A stretch of DNA of 45,616 nucleotides from Bacteroidales bacterium UBA1189 (GTDB taxonomy: Bacteria; Bacteroidota; Bacteroidia; Bacteroidales; Bacteroidaceae). A model generated the notes under the pieces. That model was given only the letters and a program-made list of their open reading frames with translations, was not told the DNA's origin and ran no database searches. The stretch lies in assembly GCA_002309805.1 (NCBI GenBank), contig DBYJ01000045.1, forward strand, positions 83,818 to 129,433, read 5' to 3'. Numbering within the stretch: position 1 is the first letter of the stretch; each line of letters opens with the position of its first letter. Positions 1-8,254 of the stretch are shown here, piece by piece. Position numbers and translations under genes: made by a program.

Positions 1-77
1 AGAACAGGACTCGAACCTGCACGTCTGTTCAACACTCGCACCTGAAACGAGCGCGTCTACCATTCCGCCACCTGGGC
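1..77 (-). tRNA. tRNA-Leu(CAG), 3' end cut by window edge
   Basis: The minus strand starts GCCCAGGTGGCGGAAT, a leucine-type acceptor and D arm. It has an anticodon stem CTCGT/GCGAG around the loop TTCAGGT (anticodon CAG), a long variable arm, and a T arm with GGTTCGAGTCC. The long variable arm is the class II feature expected of tRNA-Leu. The last few bases of the acceptor 3' strand lie left of the window. It is probably co-transcribed with the tRNA-Gly just upstream. Confidence 0.93.
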
Positions 78-85
78 AGCTGACG

Positions 86-158
<73 letters not shown>

Positions 159-211
159 ACAACAAAACTTTAAGCCATTCAAAGAACGTTGCTCTCTTTC
201 GAAAGCGGATG

Positions 212-242
212 CAAAGGTAAGGCAAATTTGTGAACCTACAAA
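212..242 (-). promoter_or_regulatory. Promoter of the tRNA-Gly/tRNA-Leu operon
   Basis: On the minus strand TACCTTTG (212-219) fits the Bacteroidota -7 consensus TAnnTTTG, and TTTG (239-242) lies 19 bases further upstream as the -33 element. The start of transcription would fall about 45 bases before the tRNA-Gly gene. Confidence 0.75.
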
Positions 243-325
243 CAAAATCGGCAAAAATTTTCAAAAAAATCACATTTTGCCCTTCTCGGGCTTTGAGGCG
301 AGGAAGCTAAGGCTTGCTCTGCCGA

Positions 326-402
326 TTTATTTGCCTGCGTTAATTTTTTATTCGCCTATTCTAATTTTTTATTCGCCTGCGTTAAAAATTTATTTGCCTG
401 CT
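326..402. repeat. Four 21-bp tandem repeats upstream of the aminopeptidase
   Basis: The word GCCT recurs at 333, 354, 375 and 396, exactly 21 bp apart, within units resembling TTTATTYGCCTGCGTTAA. The gene-free stretch 159-534 holds this array, the tRNA promoter on the left and the aminopeptidase promoter on the right. No open frame there looks real. The 21-bp period, two helical turns, is shared with unrelated arrays at 36186-36460. Confidence 0.8.
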
Positions 403-459
403 CTGTCGCAAGGGCTGTGGGGGATATTTCGCAGGAGGCTTCGTATTTTTGATGCGGCA

Positions 460-491
460 TTTGGAAATGTGGATTTTTGTCACTATCTTTG
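460..491 (+). promoter_or_regulatory. Promoter of the M18 aminopeptidase gene
   Basis: TTTG (460-463) and TATCTTTG (484-491) are separated by 20 bases, an exact match to the Bacteroidota sigma-ABfr pattern. The expected leader before the start codon at 535 is about 38 nt. Confidence 0.85.
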
Positions 492-534
492 CAGACGATG
501 AAAATTCACTATTTAAAATAAGGAAAGAGCTACT

Positions 535-1818
535 ATGAAAGAGACAACATCAGGTCTGTTGACGTTGCTGAATGCATCGCCTGTGAACTTCTTGGCAGCA
601 GCTTATGTGGAGGAACAGCTGGAGGCGCATGGCTTCCGCAGGTTGGATGCTGCCCAGCCTCTGCCCGCGCTGAAGGCTGGCGACCAGTATTTTATCACGA
701 AGAACGGTACGGCTGTCTTCGCCTTCCGTGTGGGAACGAAGGCTCCATCTGAAGCGGGCTTCAAGCTTATCTGCGCGCATAGCGACAGCCCAGGCTTCCG
801 CATCAAGCCGCGTGCTGAGATGCGTTGCGAGGGTGGGGTAGTGAAGCTGAACACAGAGGTCTATGGCGGCGCCATCCTCTATACATGGTTCGACCGTCCC
901 CTGAGTGTGGCTGGGCGCGTGCTGCTGCGTTCAGACGACCCTCTCCGTCCCATTGTGAAGCGCATCCGCGTGGAGCGTCCTCTGCTCGTTATCCCCCATC
1001 TGGCTATCCACTTCAATCGTCAGGTGAACGAAGGCAACCCCCTCAGCAAGCAGAAGGACATGTTGCCCGTGCTGGGCATCATTAACGACAAGTTGGAGGC
1101 GGGCAGCCTGCTGCTGAATGTGTTAGCCGAGGAACTGGGCGTCCCGACGACAGATATTCTCGACTTCGACCTCAGCCTTTACGATGTGCAGAAGGCTATG
1201 CTGACGGGTTTGAACGAGGAGTTTGTTTCCTCAGGCAGATTGGATGACTTGGCGATGGTGCATGCCGGTTTGCACGCTATGTTGAATAGCAGTACTACGG
1301 CTATGACGCAGGTGCTGGCGGTATTCGACAACGAGGAGACGGGAAGCGGCACCAAGCAGGGCGCAGCTTCGCCTGTGCTGAGGAATCTGCTGGAGCGCGT
1401 GGCTGGAGGAGGCGAAGCGTTGTACAGGGCAGTAGAGCAGTCGTTTATGATTAGTGCCGATATGGCTCACGCCGTGCATCCGAACTATCCCGAGAAACAC
1501 GATCCGACGAACCATCCTGTCATGGGTGGAGGCCCCGTCATCAAAATCAATGCCAACCAGAAGTATATTACCGACGCCGAATCGGCAGCTGTTTTTGCCG
1601 AGGTGTGCCGTTTGGCAGAAGTGCCCTTCCAGTATTTTGTCAATCACTCCGATAGCGCCGGAGGCAGCACGTTGGGCAACATCCTTACGGCACAATTGCC
1701 CATGCGCGGCGTGGATATGGGTAACCCCATGTGGGGGATGCATTCCGTACGCGAGACGGCTTCCGTGCTTGATCAGGAGTACGTCTGCCGTGCTTTCACA
1801 AAGTTCTTCGAGCTGTAG
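535..1818 (+). CDS. apeB: M18 family aminopeptidase (aspartyl aminopeptidase type)
   Basis: A cytosolic zinc aminopeptidase of family M18, which removes N-terminal (often acidic) residues from peptides. The 427 residues match the usual family length of about 430. Metal and active-site blocks are visible in order: AHSDSPGFRIKP (about residues 82-93), FDNEETGSGTKQGA (about 263-276), MAHAVHPNYPEKHD, NHSDSAGGSTLGN and MHSVRETAS near the C-terminus. There is no signal peptide. The ATG follows AAGGAAAGAGCTACT, a modest ribosome site. It is a single-gene unit with its own promoter, and its stop is followed by a hairpin that mainly serves the opposite strand. The substrate preference within M18 cannot be told from sequence. 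Confidence 0.95.
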   Translation: MKETTSGLLTLLNASPVNFLAAAYVEEQLEAHGFRRLDAAQPLPALKAGDQYFITKNGTAVFAFRVGTKAPSEAGFKLICAHSDSPGFRIKPRAEMRCEGGVVKLNTEVYGGAILYTWFDRPLSVAGRVLLRSDDPLRPIVKRIRVERPLLVIPHLAIHFNRQVNEGNPLSKQKDMLPVLGIINDKLEAGSLLLNVLAEELGVPTTDILDFDLSLYDVQKAMLTGLNEEFVSSGRLDDLAMVHAGLHAMLNSSTTAMTQVLAVFDNEETGSGTKQGAASPVLRNLLERVAGGGEALYRAVEQSFMISADMAHAVHPNYPEKHDPTNHPVMGGGPVIKINANQKYITDAESAAVFAEVCRLAEVPFQYFVNHSDSAGGSTLGNILTAQLPMRGVDMGNPMWGMHSVRETASVLDQEYVCRAFTKFFEL

Positions 1819-1848
1819 AAGCTGCTGATTCATACTTCTGCAATAGCA

Positions 1849-1893
1849 CAAAAAATTTGAAGGGCGTTACCCTAAAAAGGGACGCCCTTCAAA
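1849..1893 (-). terminator. Intrinsic terminator of radA
   Basis: GAAGGGCG (1859-1866) pairs with CGCCCTTC (1883-1890), and an inner ACCCT pairs with AGGG around an A-rich loop. On the minus strand the hairpin is followed by AAATTTTTTG, a proper U-run. On the plus strand there is no T-run, so it ends radA transcription more convincingly than the aminopeptidase transcript. Confidence 0.8.
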
Positions 1894-2078
1894 CCAACAC
1901 AAAAACTAAACTAGACTTAAATAACTATTAGCTCACGATCTCACGATAGCTTCTGAGCGCAAAATTACTCTTTTTTCTTTGTCTTGTTCCCTTGCTTCCC
2001 AAAAACGCCAATCGCGTTAATGTTTTTTAACAATAAACGCAGAAAAAACCTCCATTAAGGTTCCTATTGTACGGAAGG

Positions 2079-3515
2079 CTATCCAAAAAGCGTTCTGAAG
2101 GCTTCTTCAACTTTGCGGACAGGATGTAGCGTGATGCCTTTGGGAAGGGAGGTCTGGAGTTGTTTCAGTTGCTCGGCATTCGATGCAGGAATAAGCATGT
2201 CGTGGAAACCCAGCTTGGCAGCTTCGCGAATGCGTTGTTCGATGCGGCTTACAGGGCGGATTTCGCCAGAAAGTCCTACCTCGCCTGTCATGCAGAAAGT
2301 AGGGTCGACGGGAACATCGAGATTGCTGCTGAGAACAGCTGTGATGACGCTGAGGTCGATGGCAGGGTCGCTTACACGCAGGCCTCCGGCAATATTGAGA
2401 TAGACGTCCTTCTGGGCAAGTTTGAATCCCACACGTTTTTCCAGTACAGCCAGCAGCATGTTCATGCGTCGCAAATCGAAGCCCGTAGCGCTACGTTGGG
2501 GAGTGCCGTAGGCTGCCGTACTCACAAGGGCTTGCACCTCGATAAGGAAAGGACGAACGCCTTCGACAGCAGCAGCAATACAGACACCACTCATGCCCTC
2601 ATGACGGTCTGTGAGAAGGAGTTCGCTGGGGTTGTTGACTTGACGAAGACCGTCTTGTCGCATTTCGTAGATGCCCAGTTCGGCTGTGCTGCCGAAGCGG
2701 TTTTTCTGAGCGCGGAGGATGCGGTACATGTAGTGTTGGTCTCCCTCGAACTGCAAGACGGCATCGACGATATGCTCCAATACTTTCGGGCCTGCAAGAC
2801 TGCCTTCCTTGGTGATATGTCCGATGAGGATAGCGGGAATTCCCGTTTCCTTTACTACTTTCAGGATGGTAGCGGCGCATTCGCGGATTTGGGTGATGCT
2901 GCCAGGCGAGGATTCTGCTGCTTCCGTCCAAATCGTTTGGATGGAGTCAACAATAATAAGTTCAGGCTGAACAACCTTGACTTGTTCCAATACCTTCTCA
3001 AGATTCGTTTCGCAAAAGATTTTCAGGGAGTCAGCAGTTTTAAGAATAGGCTTTGAACGTCCCACCTCCTCTTGTTGACTTGTTAATAGTCTTTCTGCCC
3101 TCATCTTGATTTGCGAGGCGCTCTCTTCGCCACTCACATAGAGCACACGACGTTCGGGCATGTGAAGAACAGTTTGGAGAACGAGTGTCGATTTGCCGAT
3201 GCCAGGTTCACCACCCAGCAGAATGAGCGAGCCTTGCACAAGCCCTCCACCAAGCACACGGTTCAGCTCTTCGTCGTGGGTGTTGAGGCGTATTTCGCTG
3301 GTAGTCTCAATCTCTGCAAGGGTGAGGGGGATAGAGGTGAGAGGAGAGGTGTAGGAGATGCCTGCTGACCTGTTGACTTGCCCGCTTGTTGGCTTATACA
3401 CTACCTGCTCCACACATGTGTTCCACTCTCCGCATACGGGGCAACGGCCAAACCATTTGGGCTGATCCTCACCGCAACTATTGCACACATAGACTGTTTT
3501 GCCTGTTTTTGCCAT
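2079..3515 (-). CDS. radA: DNA repair protein RadA (Sms)
   Basis: A RecA-like ATPase that promotes branch migration in recombination repair. Its 478 residues show the family order: a C4 zinc finger (CNSCG and CPVCGEW, about residues 12-32), Walker A GGEPGIGKST, the RadA signature KNRFGS, and a C-terminal Lon-like domain (LNIAGGLRVSDPAIDLS). The start at 3515 (MAKTGKTVYVC) is chosen over an upstream ATG because the family begins here and the -7 box lies just upstream. Two linkers look repeat-derived: TSGQVNRS after the zinc finger and LLTSQQEEVGRS after MRAER are encoded by degenerate GTTGACTT octamers (3366-3394 and 3072-3085). Divergent from thrA. Confidence 0.95.
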   Translation of the reverse strand: MAKTGKTVYVCNSCGEDQPKWFGRCPVCGEWNTCVEQVVYKPTSGQVNRSAGISYTSPLTSIPLTLAEIETTSEIRLNTHDEELNRVLGGGLVQGSLILLGGEPGIGKSTLVLQTVLHMPERRVLYVSGEESASQIKMRAERLLTSQQEEVGRSKPILKTADSLKIFCETNLEKVLEQVKVVQPELIIVDSIQTIWTEAAESSPGSITQIRECAATILKVVKETGIPAILIGHITKEGSLAGPKVLEHIVDAVLQFEGDQHYMYRILRAQKNRFGSTAELGIYEMRQDGLRQVNNPSELLLTDRHEGMSGVCIAAAVEGVRPFLIEVQALVSTAAYGTPQRSATGFDLRRMNMLLAVLEKRVGFKLAQKDVYLNIAGGLRVSDPAIDLSVITAVLSSNLDVPVDPTFCMTGEVGLSGEIRPVSRIEQRIREAAKLGFHDMLIPASNAEQLKQLQTSLPKGITLHPVRKVEEAFRTLFG

Positions 3516-3535
3516 TTCGCTTATGATTTTATGCA

Positions 3536-3543
3536 CAAAAGTA
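3536..3543 (-). promoter_or_regulatory. radA -7 element
   Basis: On the minus strand TACTTTTG fits TAnnTTTG, 21 bases before the chosen radA start. No clear TTTG is seen at the -33 position. Confidence 0.6.
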
Positions 3544-3565
3544 GCGATATTTTTCAAAATATCCG

Positions 3566-3573
3566 TAACTTTG
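3566..3573 (+). promoter_or_regulatory. thrA -7 element
   Basis: TAACTTTG matches the -7 consensus 23 bases before the thrA start. It lies back to back with the radA element, so the two genes share a roughly 80-bp control region. No leader peptide or attenuator fits between promoter and start. Confidence 0.65.
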
Positions 3574-3596
3574 CACTCAAATTTTCAAAATTATCA

Positions 3597-6032
3597 ATGA
3601 AAGTACTGAAATTCGGTGGCACTTCGGTGGGTACGGCTGAGAGCATCAGCTTGGTAAAACAGATTGTTGAGGCAGAAACGGAGCCCGTGATTGTGGTTGT
3701 GTCGGCTCTTGGCGGCATCACAGACCGTCTTATCTTGATGGCTCATCAGGCTGCAGCAGGCGATATGGGCTACGAGACCGAGTTCGAGGCCATCCGTAAG
3801 CGTCACGATACATTGATTCGTACCGTTATTCCTACGGGAACCAGCCGTAAACGCACCCTTTATCGCAAGGTGCATGCGCTGCTGGATGAGTTGAAGGATA
3901 TCTGCCAGGGACTATATTTGCTTAAGGAGATGTCTGCCAATATGGAGGATACCGTAGTGAGCTATGGCGAAAGACTTTCGTCGCTCATTGTCAGCACGCT
4001 CATTCAGGATGCCGTGTTCTACGACTCGCGCCTTTTCATGAAGACGGAGCATAAGGGCGGTAAGCACATGCTGGCTAAGACTGAGACGGAAAAGCTGATA
4101 AGAAAGACGTTTGAAGGAAAAAAGGATACCATTGCCGTAGTGCCGGGATTTATTGCATCGGATGTGGCAACGGGGCACGTGACGAACTTGGGGCGTGGCG
4201 GCTCTGATTATACTGCTGCCGTGTTGGCAGCTGTACTGGGAGCTGATTCGCTGGAGATTTGGACTGACGTGGATGGTTTCATGACTGCCGACCCGAAGGT
4301 TATCTCCAATGCCTATGCCATCGACGAACTCTCGTATGTCGAGGCCATGGAGCTTTGCAACTTCGGAGCAAAGGTCGTCTATCCCCCTACCATCTATCCG
4401 GCATTCCACAAAAATATACCTATATTAATTAAGAATACCTTCAATGCCTCGGCACCTGGCACTATCATTCGCGACAAGTTGCGGGACACGAGCCGCATGA
4501 TTAAGGGTATCTCCAGTATTACTGGAACGTCGCTTATCAATGTCACAGGTTTGGGTATGGTGGGTATCATCGGTATCAACCAACGCATCTTTAGCGCTTT
4601 GGCTAAGAACGGCATCAGCGTATTCCTGGTGGCTCAAGCTTCATCGGAAAGCAGTACCTCCATTGGTGTTCGCAACGAGGATGCACGCTTGGCAGCAGCA
4701 GTTCTTGACGGTGAATTTGCCAAGGAGATAGCCATGGGAGAGATGAATCCCATGAGTATTATCGATGATCTGGCTACAGTAGCTATTGTGGGCGAGAACA
4801 TGAAGGGAAATCCGGGGCTTGCGGGACAGCTTTTTGGTGTGTTGGGACGAAACGGTATCAACGTGATTGCCGCAGCACAGGGTGCCAGTGAGACGAATAT
4901 CTCCCTTGTCGTCCGCAAGGACTATCTGCGCAAGACGCTCAATGTCATTCATGATTCGTTCTTCCTTTCGGAATACAAAGTGCTCAACCTTTTCATTTGC
5001 GGTGTGGGTACGGTAGGAAGCAGCCTGATAGAGCAAATCCGCACGCAGCGTGAGAAGCTGATGGCAGAGCGTGGCCTACAGCTCAACGTAGTAGGTATTG
5101 CCAGCGGACACTTTGGTGTATTCAGCCGCGAAGGTATAGACCTCGCCCATTATCGTGAGGCTATGCAGGAGGGCGGGCCGTCGAACATTACGCGTCTGCG
5201 CAGCGAAGTCGTAGGCATGAATATTTTCAACAGCGTCTTTGTCGATTGCACCGCTAGTGCCGAAGTCGCTGGGCTTTACAAGGAATTTCTGGAACACAAT
5301 ATCAGCGTCGTGGCAGCCAACAAGATTGCTGCTTCGTCGGACTATGCCGTTTATCGCAATTTGAAGGATACGGCGCGACGGAAGGGCGTCAAGTTCCTGT
5401 TTGAAACCAATGTGGGTGCGGGACTGCCCGTCATCAACACCATAAACGACCTTACAGGCAGCGGAGACCGAATCCTGCGCATCGAGGCTATCGTGAGCGG
5501 CACGCTGAACTTCATCTTTAATACCATTAGTGCTGACTGTCGTTTGTCAGAAACTATTCGTCTGGCAAAGGAGAAGGGCTACAGCGAGCCCGACCCGCGC
5601 ATCGACCTCAGCGGCAAGGACGTCATACGCAAGCTGGTAATCCTGGCTCGCGAAGCGGGCTATGCCATTGAACAGGAAGATGTGGAGAAACATCTGTTCA
5701 TTCCACAGGAGATGTTTGAGGGAACGCTGGATGATTTCTGGGAGCAGGTGGAAACACTCGATGATGCCTTCGAGGAGCGCCGCAAGGAACTGGAGAAACT
5801 GCGCAAACGCTGGCGCTTCGTCGCTCGATTGGACGAGGGCAAAGCCAGCGTGCAGCTATGCGAGGTGGACTACTGGCATCCTTTCTACAATCTGGAAGGG
5901 TCGAACAACATCATTCTGTTGACGACCGAGCGTTACAAGGAGTATCCGATGATGATTCAGGGCTATGGCGCGGGGGCTGCTGTTACGGCAGCTGGCGTAT
6001 TTGCCGACATCATGAGCATCGCGAACATATAA
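3597..6032 (+). CDS. thrA: Bifunctional aspartate kinase / homoserine dehydrogenase
   Basis: A cytosolic enzyme catalysing the first step (aspartate to aspartyl phosphate) and the third step (aspartate semialdehyde to homoserine) of threonine/methionine synthesis. The 811 residues match E. coli ThrA (820). The kinase half (about 1-300) starts MKVLKFGGTSVG and holds LGRGGSDYTAA and FGAKVVYPPT. The paired ACT regulatory region (about 310-460) contains ITGTSLINVTGLGMVG. The dehydrogenase half (about 465-811) has the NAD(P) motif GVGTVGSS and a VAANK/FETNVGAGLP block. The start at 3597 is chosen because the family begins with KFGG; an in-frame extension to 3378 would overlap radA and its promoter. 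No thrB or thrC follows. Its 3' end overlaps the convergent nuclease gene by 23 bases. Confidence 0.97.
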   Translation: MKVLKFGGTSVGTAESISLVKQIVEAETEPVIVVVSALGGITDRLILMAHQAAAGDMGYETEFEAIRKRHDTLIRTVIPTGTSRKRTLYRKVHALLDELKDICQGLYLLKEMSANMEDTVVSYGERLSSLIVSTLIQDAVFYDSRLFMKTEHKGGKHMLAKTETEKLIRKTFEGKKDTIAVVPGFIASDVATGHVTNLGRGGSDYTAAVLAAVLGADSLEIWTDVDGFMTADPKVISNAYAIDELSYVEAMELCNFGAKVVYPPTIYPAFHKNIPILIKNTFNASAPGTIIRDKLRDTSRMIKGISSITGTSLINVTGLGMVGIIGINQRIFSALAKNGISVFLVAQASSESSTSIGVRNEDARLAAAVLDGEFAKEIAMGEMNPMSIIDDLATVAIVGENMKGNPGLAGQLFGVLGRNGINVIAAAQGASETNISLVVRKDYLRKTLNVIHDSFFLSEYKVLNLFICGVGTVGSSLIEQIRTQREKLMAERGLQLNVVGIASGHFGVFSREGIDLAHYREAMQEGGPSNITRLRSEVVGMNIFNSVFVDCTASAEVAGLYKEFLEHNISVVAANKIAASSDYAVYRNLKDTARRKGVKFLFETNVGAGLPVINTINDLTGSGDRILRIEAIVSGTLNFIFNTISADCRLSETIRLAKEKGYSEPDPRIDLSGKDVIRKLVILAREAGYAIEQEDVEKHLFIPQEMFEGTLDDFWEQVETLDDAFEERRKELEKLRKRWRFVARLDEGKASVQLCEVDYWHPFYNLEGSNNIILLTTERYKEYPMMIQGYGAGAAVTAAGVFADIMSIANI

Positions 6033-6804
6033 TCCGCACTTCAGCCTCCATGACGGGGACAGGTACGCAGTGGTAGGTATCGTAGTCGGGGTGTAGCACC
6101 ACGAGGTACATACCTGCCAGATCGATGCCGTAGTGCTGCCGCAGGATGTGGCGGTAGAGGTTCTGCTGAAGACAATAGTGATTATAGGGCATGTCATCCA
6201 AGTGGGCAAGCAGGCCGTGTGCGTGACGATGGTAGTTGTTCTTGCTGCAAACCTGAAAACCCTCTTTCCCCACAAGGCCTATTTTGTTGCTTCGTTTCCA
6301 GTCGTACATGATGTACTCGCCTGCCTCGTTCTGGGTAAGGAAGTCGATGGTGCCGGCAATGTGGCGTACTTCGTCGCAGATGCTCCACTCGGTACGATAT
6401 GGAATGGGTTTTTTATCTTCCATGAAACGTCGGAAGGCATCCAGCTCGCGATTGATGTGGATTTCCTTTTCGGTGTTGACAAAGACGCCGTGATAGGAGA
6501 ACGGGCAGATGTCGCTGCACGGCTTTCCCAAGAGCGACTGCTCAATCTGAGCGTGCATGAAGGTTCCGATTGCTCGCGCCTCGTTGCCCCGTGCGGCCCA
6601 TTCTTCGAGGTATTTCTCCTTGGGGTGTTCGGGCGTGCCCTTTCGCTCAGCGCTGCGAGCAGCATCGAATGTGGGAAACCACGAGGCTATGATGGTGCTG
6701 ACTGGTTCGGCGGGAGTGTCGTCGAAGGTGTAGGTGTGGGTATCGGGGAAGAAGTGCACATGGGCATCGCGCTCATGGGCATGGGCAAGGTTAAAGTCCA
6801 TCAT
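6010..6804 (-). CDS. PD-(D/E)XK superfamily nuclease, probable
   Basis: A 264-residue protein with the core of a RecB/MGME1-like PD-(D/E)XK nuclease: GTFMHAQIE (a helix with a conserved His/Glu), EWSICDE, GTIDFLTQN followed by YIMYDWKRS (the D...DxK pair), then HYCLQQNLYRHIL as the conserved Q-containing helix. Such proteins cleave DNA ends in repair or phage systems; the substrate here is unknown. It is the last gene of the leftward cluster and overlaps the transglycosylase upstream by 14 bases, so translation is probably coupled. The start at 6804 has a second ATG directly after it. Its 3' end runs 23 bases into thrA from the opposite side. No neighbouring helicase is seen. Confidence 0.75.
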   Translation of the reverse strand: MMDFNLAHAHERDAHVHFFPDTHTYTFDDTPAEPVSTIIASWFPTFDAARSAERKGTPEHPKEKYLEEWAARGNEARAIGTFMHAQIEQSLLGKPCSDICPFSYHGVFVNTEKEIHINRELDAFRRFMEDKKPIPYRTEWSICDEVRHIAGTIDFLTQNEAGEYIMYDWKRSNKIGLVGKEGFQVCSKNNYHRHAHGLLAHLDDMPYNHYCLQQNLYRHILRQHYGIDLAGMYLVVLHPDYDTYHCVPVPVMEAEVRIICSRCS

Positions 6805-7579
6805 CTTGTTGTTTTTTAGGTATTATGAGAGTGTCGGCGTGATTGACGGCATTATAGAGGTGCTCAAGTCGGCTGTACTCCATGTATTTGTCAAACACAT
6901 TGCGGACGAAGTGCGTAGTCTCGCCAGCGTTGAATTTTCCGTTGGCACAGACTTCGTCGTTGTAGTATTTGGGGTCGCTCAGCATGCGGATGAAGTATTC
7001 GACGTTGCCATACCATTGTTTCCGGTTTCCGCCGTATTTCGCTGTGAGTTGCGCAGCGTCCATGACGTGTCCCGCTCCGGCATTGTAGGCCGCGAGCACC
7101 ATACAGGCTCTGTCGGGCATGGCAGAGCTGTTGAACATCTTGTCCAGTCGTTTGAAGAGCCGTGTGGCGGCCTTGATGTTCTCGTGAGGGTTGGAGAGGT
7201 TGAGCGAGTCAACACCCATGGCTGCTGCGGTGCGGGGCATCAGCTGCATCAGTCCCGTTGCACCGGAGGGGTTGACGGCATCGGTATGGAAGCGCGACTC
7301 CATGTAAGCCACGGCGGCCAGCCATTTCCAGTCCCAGTGGATGGAGTCGGCATAGTAGCGGAAGATGGCATCGTAGGGGCTGATGGTGAAGGGAGGAGCC
7401 TTGCGATAGGTGATGATGGTGTCGTAGAGGATGGCATCTTCTGTGATAGTCTGCTCTTCCTCAACGATTTCTGGGATGCACACTTCGCTTTCCGTATGCC
7501 GTTTTGTCCAGACGGCACAGAGAATGAAGGCTGCAACGCCCAGCACCAATGCCCATTCAGTGGCTCTCCTGTCGCTCAT
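6791..7579 (-). CDS. Lytic transglycosylase, SLT domain (GH23)
   Basis: An inner-membrane-anchored or exported enzyme that cleaves peptidoglycan glycan strands non-hydrolytically. The 262 residues begin with a hydrophobic segment (WALVLGVAAFILCAVW, about 8-24) without a lipobox. The SLT domain (about 85-220) carries AAVAYMESRF with the catalytic Glu, NPSGATGLMQLMP, and VLAAYNAGAGHV. It resembles the MltF-like proteins of Bacteroidales without the periplasmic binding domain. It lies 9 bases after udk and overlaps the nuclease, inside the eight-gene leftward cluster. Confidence 0.92.
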   Translation of the reverse strand: MSDRRATEWALVLGVAAFILCAVWTKRHTESEVCIPEIVEEEQTITEDAILYDTIITYRKAPPFTISPYDAIFRYYADSIHWDWKWLAAVAYMESRFHTDAVNPSGATGLMQLMPRTAAAMGVDSLNLSNPHENIKAATRLFKRLDKMFNSSAMPDRACMVLAAYNAGAGHVMDAAQLTAKYGGNRKQWYGNVEYFIRMLSDPKYYNDEVCANGKFNAGETTHFVRNVFDKYMEYSRLEHLYNAVNHADTLIIPKKQQDDGL

Positions 7580-7588
7580 GAGAATGTA

Positions 7589-8215
7589 TTACTGATTCAC
7601 GTTTTTCTGGTCGAGAATCTGCCGGATGAAGGAGCGCAGCATGGAAATGGCACGATGGTTGTGTCCTCCCTGCGGAATGATGATATCGGCATAGCGCTTG
7701 GTAGGTTCGATGAATTCCATGTGCATGGGCTTCAGCACTCGCTCATAGCGGTCCATGACAGCTTCGGCAGTACGCCCTCGTTCAATGACATCGCGCCGGA
7801 TGACGCGGATGAGGCGGTCGTCAGGGTCTGCATCGACGAAGATTTTCAGGTCCATGAGGTCGCGCATCGTCGGGTCGCAGAGTGCCAGGATGCCTTCGAT
7901 GATGATAACTTCGCGTGGCTCGACGTGAATGGTTTCCGGCTGACGGGTACACGTCAGGTAGGAGTAGGTGGGTTGTTCGACAGGCTGATGATTCTTCAGC
8001 ATCTCGATGTGCTTGGAAAGCAGGGGCCAGTCGAAAGCATTCGGATGGTCGAAATTGATGTTCTGACGTTCTTCGACGGGGATGTGGCTGCTGTCCTTGT
8101 AGTAGGAGTCCTGTGGGATGATAACCACTTCGCCGGGGTAGAAGTACTCTTGGAGTTTGCGGACCACGGTGGTTTTTCCTGAACCGGTTCCGCCTGCAAT
8201 GCCGATGATAATCAT
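7589..8215 (-). CDS. udk: Uridine kinase
   Basis: Phosphorylates uridine and cytidine to UMP and CMP in pyrimidine salvage. The 208 residues match the family. GIAGGTGSGKTT (about residues 4-15) is the Walker A loop, DSYYKD and NFDHPNAFDWPLL bind substrate, and RRDVIERGRT is the lid. Located 39 bases downstream of nadE and in one transcription unit with pyrB/pyrI further upstream, which places salvage and de novo pyrimidine genes together. Confidence 0.97.
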   Translation of the reverse strand: MIIIGIAGGTGSGKTTVVRKLQEYFYPGEVVIIPQDSYYKDSSHIPVEERQNINFDHPNAFDWPLLSKHIEMLKNHQPVEQPTYSYLTCTRQPETIHVEPREVIIIEGILALCDPTMRDLMDLKIFVDADPDDRLIRVIRRDVIERGRTAEAVMDRYERVLKPMHMEFIEPTKRYADIIIPQGGHNHRAISMLRSFIRQILDQKNVNQ

Positions 8216-8254
8216 GGTGTTATTTGGATTTTTGACGTTTTTCTGGATTACGGT

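Noticed and set aside
3378..3596. In-frame N-terminal extension of thrA
   Set aside because: It would overlap the radA coding start and both promoters, and ThrA proteins begin with the KFGGTS block.
6734..8182. Long plus-strand open frame of 482 codons
   Set aside because: It is entirely antisense to the lytic transglycosylase and uridine kinase genes, whose products are recognisable. It reflects their GC-rich third positions.
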